From the NCBI RefSeq assembly GCF_001691415.1, contig NZ_LRRR01000023.1, forward strand, positions 1 to 64,000: a DNA stretch of 64,000 nt. Reading direction: 5' to 3'. Of this stretch, positions 10,591 through 18,932 are shown piece after piece. Position 1 is the stretch's first letter; every line of letters starts with the position of its first letter. The notes under the pieces were generated by a model. That model was not told where the DNA came from. It was given only the letters and a program-made list of their open reading frames with translations, and did no database searches. The position numbers and the translations under genes are program-made. This DNA comes from Pararhodobacter sp. CCB-MM2. GTDB lineage: Bacteria > Pseudomonadota > Alphaproteobacteria > Rhodobacterales > Rhodobacteraceae.

Positions 10591-10749
10591 ATGACCAAGG
10601 GCGTTCCCACCAGCGGCAAGGGCTCGACGGCCAAGGGCCAGATGCCGGGCGGCGACAAGAAGCAGGCCGGCAGCGGCGGCAATTCGGACGAAAGCCGCGT
10701 GACCTCGGGCCTGCCGAGTGGCGGCAGCAAGGGCGGTAGCTCGAAGTAA
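10591..10749 (+). CDS. Small disordered hypothetical protein (52 residues)
   Basis: I do not recognise this family. The protein is made almost only of Gly, Ser, Lys, Thr, Asp, Pro and Gln, has no aromatic residue or cysteine, and should be unstructured and basic. GAGGAG lies 9 bases before the ATG and a promoter-like pair lies upstream, so it is likely a real gene despite its length. It follows the multicopper oxidase after 120 bases. Composition resembles small stress or nucleic-acid-associated disordered proteins, but that is only an analogy. Confidence 0.6.
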   Translation: MTKGVPTSGKGSTAKGQMPGGDKKQAGSGGNSDESRVTSGLPSGGSKGGSSK

Positions 10750-10787
10750 GCGCCCCGCCGTCGCGACACCGCCAACGGCATGAAAAA

Positions 10788-10809
10788 TGGCCGGCCCCAA
10801 GGCCGGCCA
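10788..10809 (-). terminator. Terminator of the LysR gene
   Basis: A perfect 9-bp stem (TGGCCGGCC with GGCCGGCCA) and 4-base loop is followed on the minus strand by TTTTTCA. It lies 43 bases past the stop of the LysR regulator and may also stop plus-strand transcription from the small gene. Confidence 0.8.
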
Positions 10810-10852
10810 GTCAGCACTCTCTGACCCGAGGGAACAAGTCAGAGCAGGACAC

Positions 10853-11758
10853 TCACCAGATATCGGGACCCTTCTCGGCGAAACGATCGACGAGGAAATC
10901 GATGAAGGCGCGCACCTTCGGCTGGGTGAAGCGACCCGGCGGATAGACCGCGTAGATCCCCAGCGTGGTCTGCGGCAGATCCGGGATCACGTCCGACACC
11001 AGCCCCTGCTGCATCGCGTCGTGATAGAGGAAGCTGGGCAAGTAAGCGATGCCGAGGCCCTTCACCGCCGCGTTCAGCAGCGATTGGCCGTCATTGACCG
11101 TCAGCCAGCCCGTGCCGCGCACCTGCCGGACCTCGCCCGAGGGGGCGGTGATCTTCCAGACGTTGGCGCTGGCCTGGTTGGAATAATGCAGCAGGCGGTG
11201 TTCGTTCAGGTCGTCGATCTTCATCGGGCGACCATGGGCCTGGAAATACTTGGGCGACGCGATCAGGCGCTGCGTCGTCTCGGTGATCTTGCGGGCGCGG
11301 AGCGAGCTGTCCTCCATCTCGCCGACGCGGATCGACATGTCGAACCCTTCCGAGATCAGTTCGACATAGCGGTTCTTCAGCACCATGTTGACGCTGATCT
11401 CCGGGAATTCAGTCAGGAATTCATCCAGCACCGGGGACAGCAGCGAGACGCCGAAATCCGTGGCGACCGACATGCGCAGCACGCCCGAAGGGGCCGATTG
11501 CATGGCGGTGACGATGCTGTCGGCTTCGCCGGCGTCGTTCAGGACGCGGCGGGCACGGTCGTAATAGACCAGACCGATCTCGGTAGGGCTCACGCGGCGC
11601 GTGGTGCGGTTCAGAAGGCGGGCGCCGAGGCGCGCCTCCAGCGACGAGACATGTTTCGAGACGGCGGATTTCGAGATCCCCATCTTGCGTGCCGCGTCGG
11701 TGAATCCACCCTGATCCACAACCGTGGCGAAGGCTTCCATTTCGGTCAGACGATCCAT
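10853..11758 (-). CDS. LysR-family transcriptional regulator
   Basis: DNA-binding regulator of 301 residues. It has an N-terminal winged helix (about 5-62, with GGFTDAARKMGISKSAVSKH as recognition region) and a C-terminal periplasmic-binding-like effector domain of the CrgA/DsdC group (RVGEMEDSSLRARK and GIAYLPSFLY blocks). The start at 11758 fits family alignments; the frame extends to 11803 with no homology. LysR genes often act on a divergent neighbour, but here the upstream gene runs on the same strand and ends 164 bases away, so its target is not clear from context. Confidence 0.93.
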   Translation of the reverse strand: MDRLTEMEAFATVVDQGGFTDAARKMGISKSAVSKHVSSLEARLGARLLNRTTRRVSPTEIGLVYYDRARRVLNDAGEADSIVTAMQSAPSGVLRMSVATDFGVSLLSPVLDEFLTEFPEISVNMVLKNRYVELISEGFDMSIRVGEMEDSSLRARKITETTQRLIASPKYFQAHGRPMKIDDLNEHRLLHYSNQASANVWKITAPSGEVRQVRGTGWLTVNDGQSLLNAAVKGLGIAYLPSFLYHDAMQQGLVSDVIPDLPQTTLGIYAVYPPGRFTQPKVRAFIDFLVDRFAEKGPDIW

Positions 11759-11922
11759 CGCGCTATCCGTAACCCTGACTGTTTCGATGTTTCCGTTACA
11801 CACCCCAATTGGGGCGCGATCTGGGCGCAGCCGGGGAATTGGCGGGGCGATTGTCGGGTATTCAGAAACGGTTAGCGGCTCATCAACCTGAATGTTTCGT
11901 TAATGGCCCGGCATTGTACACG

Positions 11923-12834
11923 TCACGTTAAGAATGCCGTGAGCGCGATCCAGAACGGTAGGGTCGCTACGCTGATCAATGTCGATTGAGCGACGACAGT
12001 TGCGGACAGCTTGCGATCCGCCCCGAAGGCTGCCGCAAGGATATGGCAGGCCGAGGCGGTGGGCAGCGCGGCGAACATCACGAGGATCTGCGTCAAGGCC
12101 GGTCCCGCGGCGAGCATCAGGCAGACGGTCAGGGTCACGGCGGGAAGAAGCACCAGCTTCACCCCCACCAGCACGCCGCTGAAGGCATCGAGCCGTGCCA
12201 GCGCCCGCCAGTCCATCGTCGCGCCCAGAGACAGCAGCGCCACCGGGATCGCGCCTTGCGACAGCAGGTGCAGGGGCGCCATCAACAGCGCCGGTGGCGT
12301 CCAGCCCGAGATGCCGACCAGCACCCCCGCGACCGAGGCCAGCAGGAAGGGGTTCAGCGCCACCTTGCGCAGCGTGGCTCCGAGGCCAAGGTTGCCGCCC
12401 CGCGACAGGGCCGAGACGGCGAAGATATTGGCCAGCGGCACCGCCATGCCCGCAACCACGGCCATCATCGCGGCATCCGCGAGGGGCAGGGTGGTCACGG
12501 CGACAAACCCCAGCGCGGTGTTGAAGCGCCACGCGGTCTGCCACGATCCGGCGAAGTCGAGGAAGCTCTCAGGTCCGAAACGCCGGGCGAGATAGCCGCC
12601 GGCCAGCCCCAGCGTCAGGATCGCCCAGACCCCCGGCGCGATCGCGGCGACGAGGCCCAGATCCATCGGTCGTCCGGCGGCGGCGGCGAACAGCAGGGCG
12701 GGGAACAGGATCTCGAAATTCAGCCGGTCGAGGCCGGTCCAGGCGTTCTCGGACAGCCGGTTGCGGACGAGGCCGCCCAGCCCCACCAGAAGGAAGCTGG
12801 GCAGAAGGCCCGCAAGCACGGCCGTGAGAATCAT
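11923..12834 (-). CDS. AEC-family transporter (second copy)
   Basis: A 303-residue membrane protein of the auxin efflux carrier family with about ten hydrophobic segments, related in layout to the gene at 3579-4505. The ATG at 12834 lies 10 bases after the stop of the dienoyl-CoA reductase gene, so the two form one transcription unit. The longer frame to 12993 lies inside that gene and is not coding. Linkage to a fatty-acid oxidation enzyme hints at transport of a carboxylate, but this is weak evidence. Confidence 0.87.
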   Translation of the reverse strand: MILTAVLAGLLPSFLLVGLGGLVRNRLSENAWTGLDRLNFEILFPALLFAAAAGRPMDLGLVAAIAPGVWAILTLGLAGGYLARRFGPESFLDFAGSWQTAWRFNTALGFVAVTTLPLADAAMMAVVAGMAVPLANIFAVSALSRGGNLGLGATLRKVALNPFLLASVAGVLVGISGWTPPALLMAPLHLLSQGAIPVALLSLGATMDWRALARLDAFSGVLVGVKLVLLPAVTLTVCLMLAAGPALTQILVMFAALPTASACHILAAAFGADRKLSATVVAQSTLISVATLPFWIALTAFLT

Positions 12835-12844
12835 CGGAGCCCTT

Positions 12845-14860
12845 TCAGAGTTGTGCGGCCAGCCGCGCCCCCTGATCGATTGCGCGCTTGGCATCCAGCT
12901 CGGCGGCCAGATCGGCCCCGCCGATGACATGCACCTTTTTGCCCGCGGCCTCCAGCGCATCCGCCAGCGTCCGGTTCGATTCCTGCCCGGCACATAGCAC
13001 GATGGTGTCGACCTCGAGCAATTGCGGGCCGTTCGCGGTGCCCAGCGTCACGCCCTCGGGCCCGATCGCGTCATAGGTGACGCCGCCCAGCATCTTCACG
13101 CCGCGCGCCTGCAGGCTGGCGCGGTGGATCCAACCGGTGGTCTTTCCCAGCCGTTTTCCGGGCTTCTCGGCCTTGCGCTGCAATAGCGTGACCGCGCGGG
13201 CGGGCGCGGGCGGCGCGGGTTCGACCAGACCGCCCGGCACGTCCGAGGGATCGCCAACGCCCCATTCCTTGCGCCATTCGGCGGGATCCAGCGTCGGCGA
13301 GACGCCTTCATGCGTGACGTACTCCGCCACGTCGAAGCCGATGCCTCCCGCACCGATCACTGCCACGCGCGCGCCCACCGGGGCCTTGCCGCGCAACACG
13401 TCGATATAGGAGAGCACATTCGCCCCGTCCTGCCCCGGAATGCCCGGATCGCGAGGGCTGACGCCGGTCGCGACGATCACCTCGTCAAAGCCCATCAGCG
13501 CCTCGGCGGTGGCTTCGGTCCCCAGCTTCAGCTCGACGTCCGAGGCCTTGAGCATGGTCTCGAACCAATGGACGAGGCCGTGGAACTCCTCCTTGCCGGG
13601 GATCACACGCGCCATGTTCAGCTGCCCGCCGATCACCTGGTCGCGCTCGAACAGCGTCACCTTGTGGCCGCGCTGATCCGCGACCAAGGCCGTCATCAGC
13701 CCCGCGGGGCCCGCGCCGATCACGGCGACGGTCTTGGCGGCCTCGGTGGGCGAGTAGTTCAGATCGGTCTCATGGCAGGCGCGCGGGTTGACCAGACAGG
13801 TCGAGATCTTGCCGCTGAAGGTATGATCGAGGCAGGCCTGATTGCAGCCGATACAGGGGGCGATGGTCTCGGCCTTCCCGGCGGCAGCCTTGTTGACGAA
13901 CTCGGCATCGGCAAGGAAGGGGCGTGCCATCGACACCATGTCGGCGCAACCCTCGCGCAGGACGGCCTCGGCGGTGTCGGGGCTGTTGATCCGGTTCGAG
14001 GTGATGACCGGGATCGACACCTTGCCCATCAGCTTCTTCGTCACCCAAGCGAAGCCCGCGCGGGGAACCGAGGTGGCGATGGTCGGCACGCGCGCCTCAT
14101 GCCAGCCGATGCCGGTGTTGAGGATCGTCGCGCCGGCCGCCTCGATGGCCTTGGCCAGCGTGACGATCTCGTCGAAGGACTGGCCGTTCGGCACCAAATC
14201 CAACAGCGAGATGCGGTAGATGATGATGAAATCCGGCCCGACGGCCTCGCGCACGCGGCGGACGACCTCGACGGGCAGGCGCATCCGGTTCTCATACGAG
14301 CCGCCCCAGCGGTCGGTGCGTTTGTTGACATGCAGGCAGAGGAATTGGTTGAGGAAATAGCCCTCGGAGCCCATCACCTCGACGCCGTCATAGCCGGCCT
14401 CGCGCGCCCGGACGGCGGCGGTGACGAAATCGGCGATCTGCTTTTCGATGCCCTCCTCGTCCAGCTCCTTAGGCGGGAAGGGGCTGATCGGCGACTTGAT
14501 CGCCGAGGACGAGACGCAATCCGGCCCATAGGCATAGCGGCCGGCGTGCAGGATCTGCATGGCGATCTTGCCGCCCGCCTTGTGCACGGCGTCGGTCACC
14601 AGCTGGTGGTTGGCGATGTCCTGTGGGGTGTAGAGGCCCGCCGCCCCCGGAAACACGCCGCCTTCCGTGTTCGGGGCCATGCCGCCGGTGACGATCAGCG
14701 CGACGCCCCCCGCCGCGCGTTCGGCGTAATAGGTGGCGACGCGAGCCCAGTCGCCGCGCTCCTCCAGCCCCGAATGCATCGAGCCCATCAGGACGCGGTT
14801 CTTGAGCGTGGTGAAGCCCAGGTCCAGGGGGGCAAGCAGGGTCGGGTAGGGGCTGGACAT
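12845..14860 (-). CDS. fadH: 2,4-dienoyl-CoA reductase (NADPH), FadH type
   Basis: Iron-sulfur flavoenzyme that reduces 2,4-dienoyl-CoA during oxidation of unsaturated fatty acids. The 671 residues match FadH. An FMN-binding TIM barrel occupies about 1-340. A four-cysteine [4Fe-4S] motif follows (CIGCNQAC, then Cys about 12 residues on). The C-terminal half has two dinucleotide folds (VAVIGAGPAGL and VAVIGAGGIG) for FAD and NADPH. CCGGAGGAG precedes the ATG at 14860. A related function on another enoate, as in the trimethylamine dehydrogenase family, cannot be fully excluded. It is followed by an AEC transporter in the same operon. Confidence 0.93.
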   Translation of the reverse strand: MSSPYPTLLAPLDLGFTTLKNRVLMGSMHSGLEERGDWARVATYYAERAAGGVALIVTGGMAPNTEGGVFPGAAGLYTPQDIANHQLVTDAVHKAGGKIAMQILHAGRYAYGPDCVSSSAIKSPISPFPPKELDEEGIEKQIADFVTAAVRAREAGYDGVEVMGSEGYFLNQFLCLHVNKRTDRWGGSYENRMRLPVEVVRRVREAVGPDFIIIYRISLLDLVPNGQSFDEIVTLAKAIEAAGATILNTGIGWHEARVPTIATSVPRAGFAWVTKKLMGKVSIPVITSNRINSPDTAEAVLREGCADMVSMARPFLADAEFVNKAAAGKAETIAPCIGCNQACLDHTFSGKISTCLVNPRACHETDLNYSPTEAAKTVAVIGAGPAGLMTALVADQRGHKVTLFERDQVIGGQLNMARVIPGKEEFHGLVHWFETMLKASDVELKLGTEATAEALMGFDEVIVATGVSPRDPGIPGQDGANVLSYIDVLRGKAPVGARVAVIGAGGIGFDVAEYVTHEGVSPTLDPAEWRKEWGVGDPSDVPGGLVEPAPPAPARAVTLLQRKAEKPGKRLGKTTGWIHRASLQARGVKMLGGVTYDAIGPEGVTLGTANGPQLLEVDTIVLCAGQESNRTLADALEAAGKKVHVIGGADLAAELDAKRAIDQGARLAAQL

Positions 14861-14951
14861 CGGGTCTCCTCCGGTCTGGCGATGGCGCTCCACGGTAGCC
14901 GGGCGTGGGGGATTGTCATCCGAAACCTTGCGTCAGGTGGGCGGGACGGAA

Positions 14952-15081
14952 AGGGGGGCTGTCTGCCCCCCTCGCCCTGCGGGCTCACCCCCCGAGGATA
15001 TTTTCGGAACGAAGATTTGTAAGTCGAGTCGCGTGGCTCAGACCGGGCGCCCGGCCCTCTCACCTTGTTGCAAATACTCAA
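14952..15081 (-). repeat. 130-bp two-block dispersed repeat, copy A
   Basis: On the minus strand this copy starts with a 28-base block (TTGAGTATTTGCAACAAGGT and on), then a 38-base variable part, then a 64-base block that holds TATCCTCGGGGGGTGAGCCC and ends in a GGGGGGC/GCCCCCC hairpin. Copy B at 46375-46504 has the same blocks (27 of 28 and 63 of 64 identical) and the same spacer length. It fills the gap upstream of fadH, next to the stop of the NlpC/P60 gene. Short frames read across it are not genes. Confidence 0.85.
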
Positions 15082-15893
15082 TGCGACGGGCGCAAACGGC
15101 GCATAACGGGCTCGTCGGCGCGCGCAATCACGGCCTCGAGGTCCTCTTCTGTCACGGCCATGTTGTGCGCGTTGGCATGGATGACCCGGCCCGGTCCGGT
15201 CACCACGGCGACATGGCCTGCCCAGAAGATCAGATCGCCCGCTTCTTCAGATCCCGGCACGACCTCGGCCCCGGCCATCAGGCTCTGGATGTCGCTGTCA
15301 CCCGGACAGTCACGTCCGGTGGCGCGGAACACCGCCTGCACGAGGCCCGAACAATCGATCCCCTCACGCGAATTGCCGCCCCAAAGATAGGGCGTCCCGA
15401 GGAAGTCGCGCGCCACAGCGATGCCATCCGCCCGCCAGTCGCCGATCGTGCGCAGGTGCTTGGCGGGAATATAGCCGTGCGGCGTGACGGCGAAGCGCCC
15501 GGCCTCGTCCGTGACGGCCACGCGGGCGCCGAGGCTCAATGCCATGCGTTCGCGCTGTTTGATGTCGGCGGCGGGATAGACATGCGTTGCGGGGGCCGAG
15601 ACCCAATGCGTCACCGCCGAATCCTCGCCCAGCGCGTCCTCGGCGATCCAGCCACAATAGCCCTCATCTCCGTCGAAGCCGAAGGCATAGCCGTCGCATT
15701 CGGTGATCACGCAGAACCGCGTGCCCAGCAGCATCTGACGATCCCGCGCGCCGGCGGGCGTGGCGCAGAGGTCGGTCAGCGGCACGGTCACACGTTGCCA
15801 GCGGCCGGGGACGAACAGCGCGCCGTCCAGCGCGCCGCGCAGGCTTTCATGCGCGACCCCTCCGGCGGCGCGCAGGTAGCGCCGGTCGGTCAT
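15078..15893 (-). CDS. NlpC/P60-family peptidoglycan endopeptidase
   Basis: Cysteine peptidase of family C40, likely cutting peptide cross-links or stems of peptidoglycan. The N-terminal half has two SH3-like segments and the C-terminal domain has the catalytic Cys in GIDCSGLVQ, His in WAGHVAVV, and the polar third residue in HANAHN. The ATG at 15893 overlaps the TGA of the upstream aminopeptidase gene (ATGA), so translation is coupled. The longer frame to 16169 lies inside that gene. 271 residues, no obvious signal peptide; such pairs with an M17 aminopeptidase suggest a role in recycling muropeptides in the cytoplasm. Confidence 0.9.
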   Translation of the reverse strand: MTDRRYLRAAGGVAHESLRGALDGALFVPGRWQRVTVPLTDLCATPAGARDRQMLLGTRFCVITECDGYAFGFDGDEGYCGWIAEDALGEDSAVTHWVSAPATHVYPAADIKQRERMALSLGARVAVTDEAGRFAVTPHGYIPAKHLRTIGDWRADGIAVARDFLGTPYLWGGNSREGIDCSGLVQAVFRATGRDCPGDSDIQSLMAGAEVVPGSEEAGDLIFWAGHVAVVTGPGRVIHANAHNMAVTEEDLEAVIARADEPVMRRLRPSH

Positions 15894-17314
15894 GCCTTGC
15901 CCTCGATCTCTTCGCCCAGCACCTCGGGCAGCGCCCAGAGCACAGCACGGGCGCCTTGCCCGATCCCGCCTTTCGGCCGCGCCGGGGCGGCGGCGGGTTG
16001 CCAGCCGTAGATGTCGAAATGGGCGAAGCGTTGTGCGCCCTCGGCAAAGCGGCGCAGGAACAACGCGGCGGTGATCGAACCCGCCATCCCGCCCGAGGGC
16101 GCGTTGTCCAGATCCGCGATCCCCGGTTCGATCATCGCGTCGTAAGGGTCGTGGAAGGGCAGGCGCCAAAGCGGGTCGCGCTCATGTGCGGCGCCGTCGG
16201 AGAGGGCCAGTGCCAGATCCTCGTCGTCGGTGTAGAAGGGCGGCAGGTCAGGGCCCAGCGCCACCCGCGCCGCGCCGGTCAGCGTGGCCATGCAGATCAG
16301 CGCCTCGGGCTCTTCCTCGCAGGCCAGCGCCAGCGCATCGGCCAGCACCAGACGCCCCTCGGCATCGGTGTTGTTGATCTCGACCGTCTTGCCGTTGCGC
16401 GCGGTCAGCACGTCGCCCGGCCGCATCGCGCTGCCGGAGATCGAATTCTCCACCGCCGGGATCAGCACCCGCAACCGCACCTTCCAGCCCAGGGCCATGA
16501 TCATCAGCGCCAACCCGGCCACGGTCGCCGCGCCGCCCATGTCCTTCTTCATCAGCCCCATCGAGGCGCCCGGTTTGATGTTCAGCCCGCCGGTATCGAA
16601 GCACACGCCCTTGCCGACCAGCGTCACGCGCGGCCCCTCCTGCCCCCAGCGCAGGTCCAGAAGGCGCGGCGTCCGGTCCGAGGCGCGGCCGACCGCGTGG
16701 ATCAGCGGGAAATTCTCGTGCAGGAGGTCGTCGCCATAGGTGACCGAGACATCGGCGCCGAATTCTTCCCCCAGCGCAAGGATGGTCGATTCCAGCTCCT
16801 CAGGGCCCATCTGCGAGGCCGGGGTGTTGATCAGGTCGCGCGTCAGCCATTCGGCGCGGGCGAGGATCGCCAGCCGGCCTGCATCGATGCCCGCCGGGGC
16901 CTTCAGTGCGGGCTGCGGGATCTCCTCGGCCGGACGGTGGCGGAAACGGTCAAAACTGTAGCCGGCCAGCAGCCAGCCGAGAGCCTGTTCCGGCAGCGCC
17001 TCGGCGTCGAAGCCCGAGGCGAGGTGATAGGTGCCCTGCGGCAGCTTCGCGCGGGCGGTCCCAAGGGCCATGCGCGTGCGCCGGCGTGCTTTGGCGTTGC
17101 CCAAGCCGAACACCACCAGCGCAATGCCGCCGGCGGCGTCGGGCACACAGAGCGTCTCACCATTGCCGGCTTTGAAATCCACGGCGGCCAGCCAGGTCCG
17201 GACCCTTTCGGGCTGGGTATCCAGCCAGGCGGCCAGATCCTCGCTGGCGATGGCGTGCAGCGGGATCGAGGGGGTGTCGGCCGGGGCGAAGGTGGCGAGG
17301 CTGTGGCGCATCAT
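15890..17314 (-). CDS. Leucyl aminopeptidase family protein (M17)
   Basis: Cytoplasmic dinuclear-zinc aminopeptidase. The C-terminal catalytic domain carries the M17 signature NTDAEGRL and the GKGVCFDTGG metal/active-site block. The N-terminal domain is shorter and less conserved than in PepA. About 474 residues from the ATG at 17314, with another ATG directly after it at 17311 and AGAGAGA upstream. It overlaps the NlpC/P60 gene by four bases, pairing a peptidase with a wall-peptide hydrolase. Broad peptide specificity is likely. Confidence 0.93.
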   Translation of the reverse strand: MMRHSLATFAPADTPSIPLHAIASEDLAAWLDTQPERVRTWLAAVDFKAGNGETLCVPDAAGGIALVVFGLGNAKARRRTRMALGTARAKLPQGTYHLASGFDAEALPEQALGWLLAGYSFDRFRHRPAEEIPQPALKAPAGIDAGRLAILARAEWLTRDLINTPASQMGPEELESTILALGEEFGADVSVTYGDDLLHENFPLIHAVGRASDRTPRLLDLRWGQEGPRVTLVGKGVCFDTGGLNIKPGASMGLMKKDMGGAATVAGLALMIMALGWKVRLRVLIPAVENSISGSAMRPGDVLTARNGKTVEINNTDAEGRLVLADALALACEEEPEALICMATLTGAARVALGPDLPPFYTDDEDLALALSDGAAHERDPLWRLPFHDPYDAMIEPGIADLDNAPSGGMAGSITAALFLRRFAEGAQRFAHFDIYGWQPAAAPARPKGGIGQGARAVLWALPEVLGEEIEGKA

Positions 17315-17654
17315 TCGTCTCTCTGATCGTGGTCGTCCCACCCTACGCCGCAAGCGCGGCGGAAAGGAAGGGACATGCCACGGACAACGCGCGAGGCCGG
17401 AAAACGGCGCCGAATCAGAGGGCTGTTAACCCTTTCTTTACCAACCGTGGATAGTTTGTTTCCCAGATCGGCAAAATCGGCGGGGTTCTGAGGCCCGTGC
17501 CGTGAGCCGCTCGAGGGCCCAAACGTCACGGGCACCGGAACAGGGGCACCAGAAGGGGAGACCGCGCCAGAACGAGCAACGACGCCGCGCGCCGATGACG
17601 CACAACGCACCCCACTGCGCTCAACGCAGGCGGGTCAGCCGCAAGCCGGAAGGC
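17315..17654. other. Non-coding gap upstream of the aminopeptidase gene
   Basis: In 340 bases I see no convincing gene; frames crossing it are Arg/Pro-rich and start inside neighbours. It holds a single GCGTAGGGTGGGA half of the palindromic element found at 39.5 and 53.4 kb (about 17334-17346) and a TTAA-N7-TTTA motif at 17426-17440. The latter is one mismatch from the CtrA-box pattern TTAA-N7-TTAA. The promoter of the aminopeptidase gene should be here. Confidence 0.4.
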
Positions 17655-18035
17655 TTACAGCGAGAGGCCGGGCATCTCCCAGACCATCGCCAACGAGCGA
17701 TCACCGATCCGGACAAGACGTTCCCAGACCGCGCGGAACGCGACCATGTCCTGCCGACGCGCCGAGATCGCCATGTCGCGGGATACCCGCGCCAAGGAGG
17801 TCAGGCCGATTTCGGCACAGAGCCGCGAGACCTGCTGGGCCCGCGGTGGAATCTCGTCATAGGCCTCGTGTCGCACGAAGGCATCGACTTCGGCCAGGAT
17901 GTCCGAAATCGTCTCGACGGTCTGCATGACGAAGCCTTCGGCCCCGCGGTCACCCAACCGTTTGAACAAGTCATCCAAGGTTGCGGCGTCAATAATGACG
18001 CGCTCACTCGGACGCATCTCGATGACAAACGTCAC
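17655..18035 (-). CDS. Hypothetical small helical protein
   Basis: I do not recognise this 126-residue family with certainty. It is predicted to be almost all alpha-helical, with no signal peptide or membrane segment. The pattern of helices from about residue 40 to 120 resembles a histidine-phosphotransfer (Hpt) bundle, but the conserved AHxLKG histidine is absent (the aligned stretch reads QQVSRLCAEIG). It is transcribed away from the carbonic anhydrase gene 171 bases away. A regulatory scaffold is possible but unproven. Confidence 0.7.
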   Translation of the reverse strand: MTFVIEMRPSERVIIDAATLDDLFKRLGDRGAEGFVMQTVETISDILAEVDAFVRHEAYDEIPPRAQQVSRLCAEIGLTSLARVSRDMAISARRQDMVAFRAVWERLVRIGDRSLAMVWEMPGLSL

Positions 18036-18206
18036 AATCGCACCCTTTCTGCCCCTAACGGCCTTCCCTTATTCACCCGAACCGAGGATCTTTTCTCGGT
18101 GCTAACAAAAGGTTGCTCCGGGTCTGGGAAGCTGCTCGATTTTCCTGCAAATTGAGCATAGCACTGGGATGGCCTGTGATTAAGGCAGAATTAAGGGGAT
18201 GGACCG

Positions 18207-18860
18207 ATGACGCACGCCCGCAAGTTGCCCGGATATCTGACGAACAGATTCCGCGGTTGGCGCGCCACGCAATATGCCGAAAACAAGAGCTGGTTCAGGC
18301 ACTTAGCCCAAGAGGGCCAGCATCCGCGATCAATGCTCATTGCCTGCTGCGACTCACGCGTGCACGTCACGGCGATCTTCGGCGCCGATCAGGGCGAGTT
18401 CTTCATCCACCGCAACATCGCCAACCTCGTGCCGCCCTACACGCCGGACGGACAGCAGCACGGCACCTCGGCGGCGGTCGAATACGCGGTGACCGCGCTG
18501 AAGGTCGCGCATGTGATCGTGGTCGGCCATTCGAACTGCGGCGGCGTGCGCGGCTGCCATGACATGTGCGCCGGCAAGGCGCCGGAGCTGGCGCAATCCT
18601 CCAGCTTCGTCGGCACCTGGATGGAAATCCTGCGCCCGGGCTATGAGGCGACCGCTGAAATCGGCGATGCCGAGGCCCGGATCTCGGCGATGGAGAAACA
18701 GGCGGTACGCATCTCGCTGTCGAACCTGATGAGCTTCCCCTTCGTGAAGGAAGCCGTCGAGAACGAGACGCTGACCTTGCACGGCCTGTGGCACGACATC
18801 GGGGAAGGCGGGCTCGAGGCCTATGATCCCGAGACGGACAGCTTCCACTCCGTGCTGTGA
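18207..18860 (+). CDS. Beta-class carbonic anhydrase
   Basis: Zinc enzyme interconverting CO2 and bicarbonate in the cytoplasm. The 217-residue protein has the zinc ligands Cys47, His108 and Cys111 and the catalytic Asp49-Arg51 pair in the CCDSR and HSNCGG motifs. AAGGGGATG lies before the ATG. A SulP transporter gene follows 72 bases downstream on the same strand, across a hairpin. This pairing is known from bicarbonate uptake systems. All catalytic residues are present. Confidence 0.96.
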   Translation: MTHARKLPGYLTNRFRGWRATQYAENKSWFRHLAQEGQHPRSMLIACCDSRVHVTAIFGADQGEFFIHRNIANLVPPYTPDGQQHGTSAAVEYAVTALKVAHVIVVGHSNCGGVRGCHDMCAGKAPELAQSSSFVGTWMEILRPGYEATAEIGDAEARISAMEKQAVRISLSNLMSFPFVKEAVENETLTLHGLWHDIGEGGLEAYDPETDSFHSVL

Positions 18861-18886
18861 CAACCGGCCCGCTTGCGTGATTTGGG

Positions 18887-18911
18887 GACGGCGCGATAGG
18901 CTCGCGCCGTC
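18887..18911 (+). terminator. Hairpin between carbonic anhydrase and SulP genes
   Basis: A perfect 10-bp stem (GACGGCGCGA with TCGCGCCGTC) and 5-base loop is followed by TCTGTCATT, a weak T-run. It may be a leaky terminator or a processing site; some read-through into the SulP gene is likely because the next start is only 21 bases on. Confidence 0.5.
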
Positions 18912-18932
18912 TCTGTCATTCTGGCGGCCCCG

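Noticed and set aside
14788..15081. Short frame ending in a FRKYPRGVSPQGEGG-type peptide
   Set aside because: The same peptide is read from both copies of the 130-bp repeat; it is a translation of the repeat, not a protein gene.
17311..17610. A 99-codon minus-strand frame in the gap before the aminopeptidase gene
   Set aside because: Arg/Ser/Pro-rich, no ribosome site, and it overlaps the aminopeptidase start.
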